Shown here piece after piece: positions 5,154 to 5,554 of a DNA stretch of 5,554 nt (positions are counted from its first letter, which is position 1; the number at the start of each line of letters is the position of its first letter). The stretch is taken from assembly GCA_015486785.1 (NCBI GenBank), contig WFQZ01000075.1, positions 1 through 5,554 of the forward strand, in the 5' to 3' direction. The position numbers and the translations under genes were made by a program. The stretch is from Thermoflexales bacterium (lineage in GTDB: Bacteria > Chloroflexota > Anaerolineae > B4-G1 > SLSP01). The notes beneath the pieces are model-generated. The model did no database searches, was not told the DNA's origin, and saw only the letters and a list, made by a program, of their open reading frames with translations.

Positions 5154-5554
5154 ATGAAAAACATTCATCACATATGCGCACTGCTCATTTTTACATTCGC
5201 ATTGCTATTGAGCGGATGCCGTAATGCTGTCCCGTTCGCAACCGCCGCCGTCCAACCCACTGCAACGCACATCCTCGCGCCCGCGCCAACTACTCGCGCC
5301 GACGGTGCCGTCGCTCTTGCTATCCCGGCCTCCGGCAGTTTGCAAAACCCCGCATGGTCGCCCGATAGCGGCAAACTGCTCTTCACGCGCTTTGTCAATG
5401 GCTACAACATCGAACCCGCCGACCTGCTCACCTTCGACCTGACAACCGAACGCACCCGCACTCTGGTTTCCGATGGCAGCGGCAACGTCAATTTGCCCGG
5501 CTCCGCTTGGAATCGGGTGACGGGTTACATCGCCTTTTCATCCTCGCGCGACCC
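5154..5554 (+). CDS. Lipoprotein with TolB/PD40-like beta-propeller repeats, 3' partial
   Basis: The ATG at 5154, preceded by AAGGG (5143-5147) at 6 bases, opens a frame that runs without a stop to the window end (133 codons seen). Residues 1-22 form a lipoprotein signal: a short positive/His-rich start (MKNIHH), a hydrophobic core (ALLIFTFALL) and the lipobox LLSGC with Cys22 as the likely lipidated residue, so the protein should be exported and membrane-anchored. Residues 23-60 are an Ala/Pro/Thr-rich linker. From about 61 there are WD40-like PD40 repeats of the TolB type: NPAWSPDSGKLLFTR (65-79) and SAWNRVTGYIAFSSSRD (117-133), the latter close to the classic form WSPDGxxIAFSSxRD. It is probably a periplasmic or surface propeller that binds a ligand or partner protein, but the remainder, which might carry an enzyme domain, is outside the window. 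An insertion sequence sits directly upstream. Confidence 0.87.
   Translation, partial: MKNIHHICALLIFTFALLLSGCRNAVPFATAAVQPTATHILAPAPTTRADGAVALAIPASGSLQNPAWSPDSGKLLFTRFVNGYNIEPADLLTFDLTTERTRTLVSDGSGNVNLPGSAWNRVTGYIAFSSSRD

Noticed and set aside
5168..5442. Frames on both strands over the lipoprotein gene (5168-5398 minus, 5224-5442 plus)
   Set aside because: The frame from 5154 has a lipobox and PD40 repeats and is open to the window end, so these are shadows.

Overview
The window looks like a bacterial chromosome fragment of moderately high G+C, most likely from a Chloroflexota (Anaerolineae/Caldilineae-like) organism. That placement is an inference. It rests on a giant secreted protein built of beta-helix, DUF11, PKD and InlB-type repeats that ends in the tail IYLPLVLRNYQ, a kind of ending I associate with secreted proteins of that phylum, and on a lipoprotein with a Pro/Thr/Ala-rich linker followed by TolB-like propeller repeats. 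No rRNA, tRNA, CRISPR array or recognisable defence system is visible.

Layout. (1) 1-2904, plus strand: the 3' part (967 codons, start outside the window) of a very large surface or secreted repeat protein, closed by a strong GC-rich hairpin terminator at 2929-2957. (2) 2995-3432, minus strand and convergent with it: a 145-residue unknown protein with three predicted membrane segments, a clear ribosome-binding site and a good sigma70-type promoter (TTGACC-17-TAGAAT). (3) 3433-3759: a 327-base stretch with no firm gene. It holds that promoter, a doubtful 54-codon ORF on the minus strand with a good ribosome-binding site, and a long-loop hairpin followed by six T on the plus strand. (4) 3760-5124: a complete IS256-family insertion sequence with a full-length transposase, 30-bp imperfect terminal inverted repeats and an 8-bp target duplication (CACCAATC). 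(5) 5154 to the end, plus strand: the start of a lipoprotein with TolB/PD40-like propeller repeats, running off the window.

How the parts relate. The genes do not form one pathway. The main event is the insertion: the element landed 21 bases upstream of the lipoprotein start codon, with its transposase reading toward that gene. Removing the element and one duplicate rebuilds a leader in which the T-tailed hairpin lies about 40 bases before the lipoprotein ATG, so the element has separated the gene from its original leader. The right end of the element carries a perfect outward TTGACA box but no good partner -10 box.

I found no clearly new multi-gene system. The most interesting unexplained items are the hairpin region 3652-3742, the conserved C-terminal tail of the giant protein, and the unknown three-segment membrane protein.
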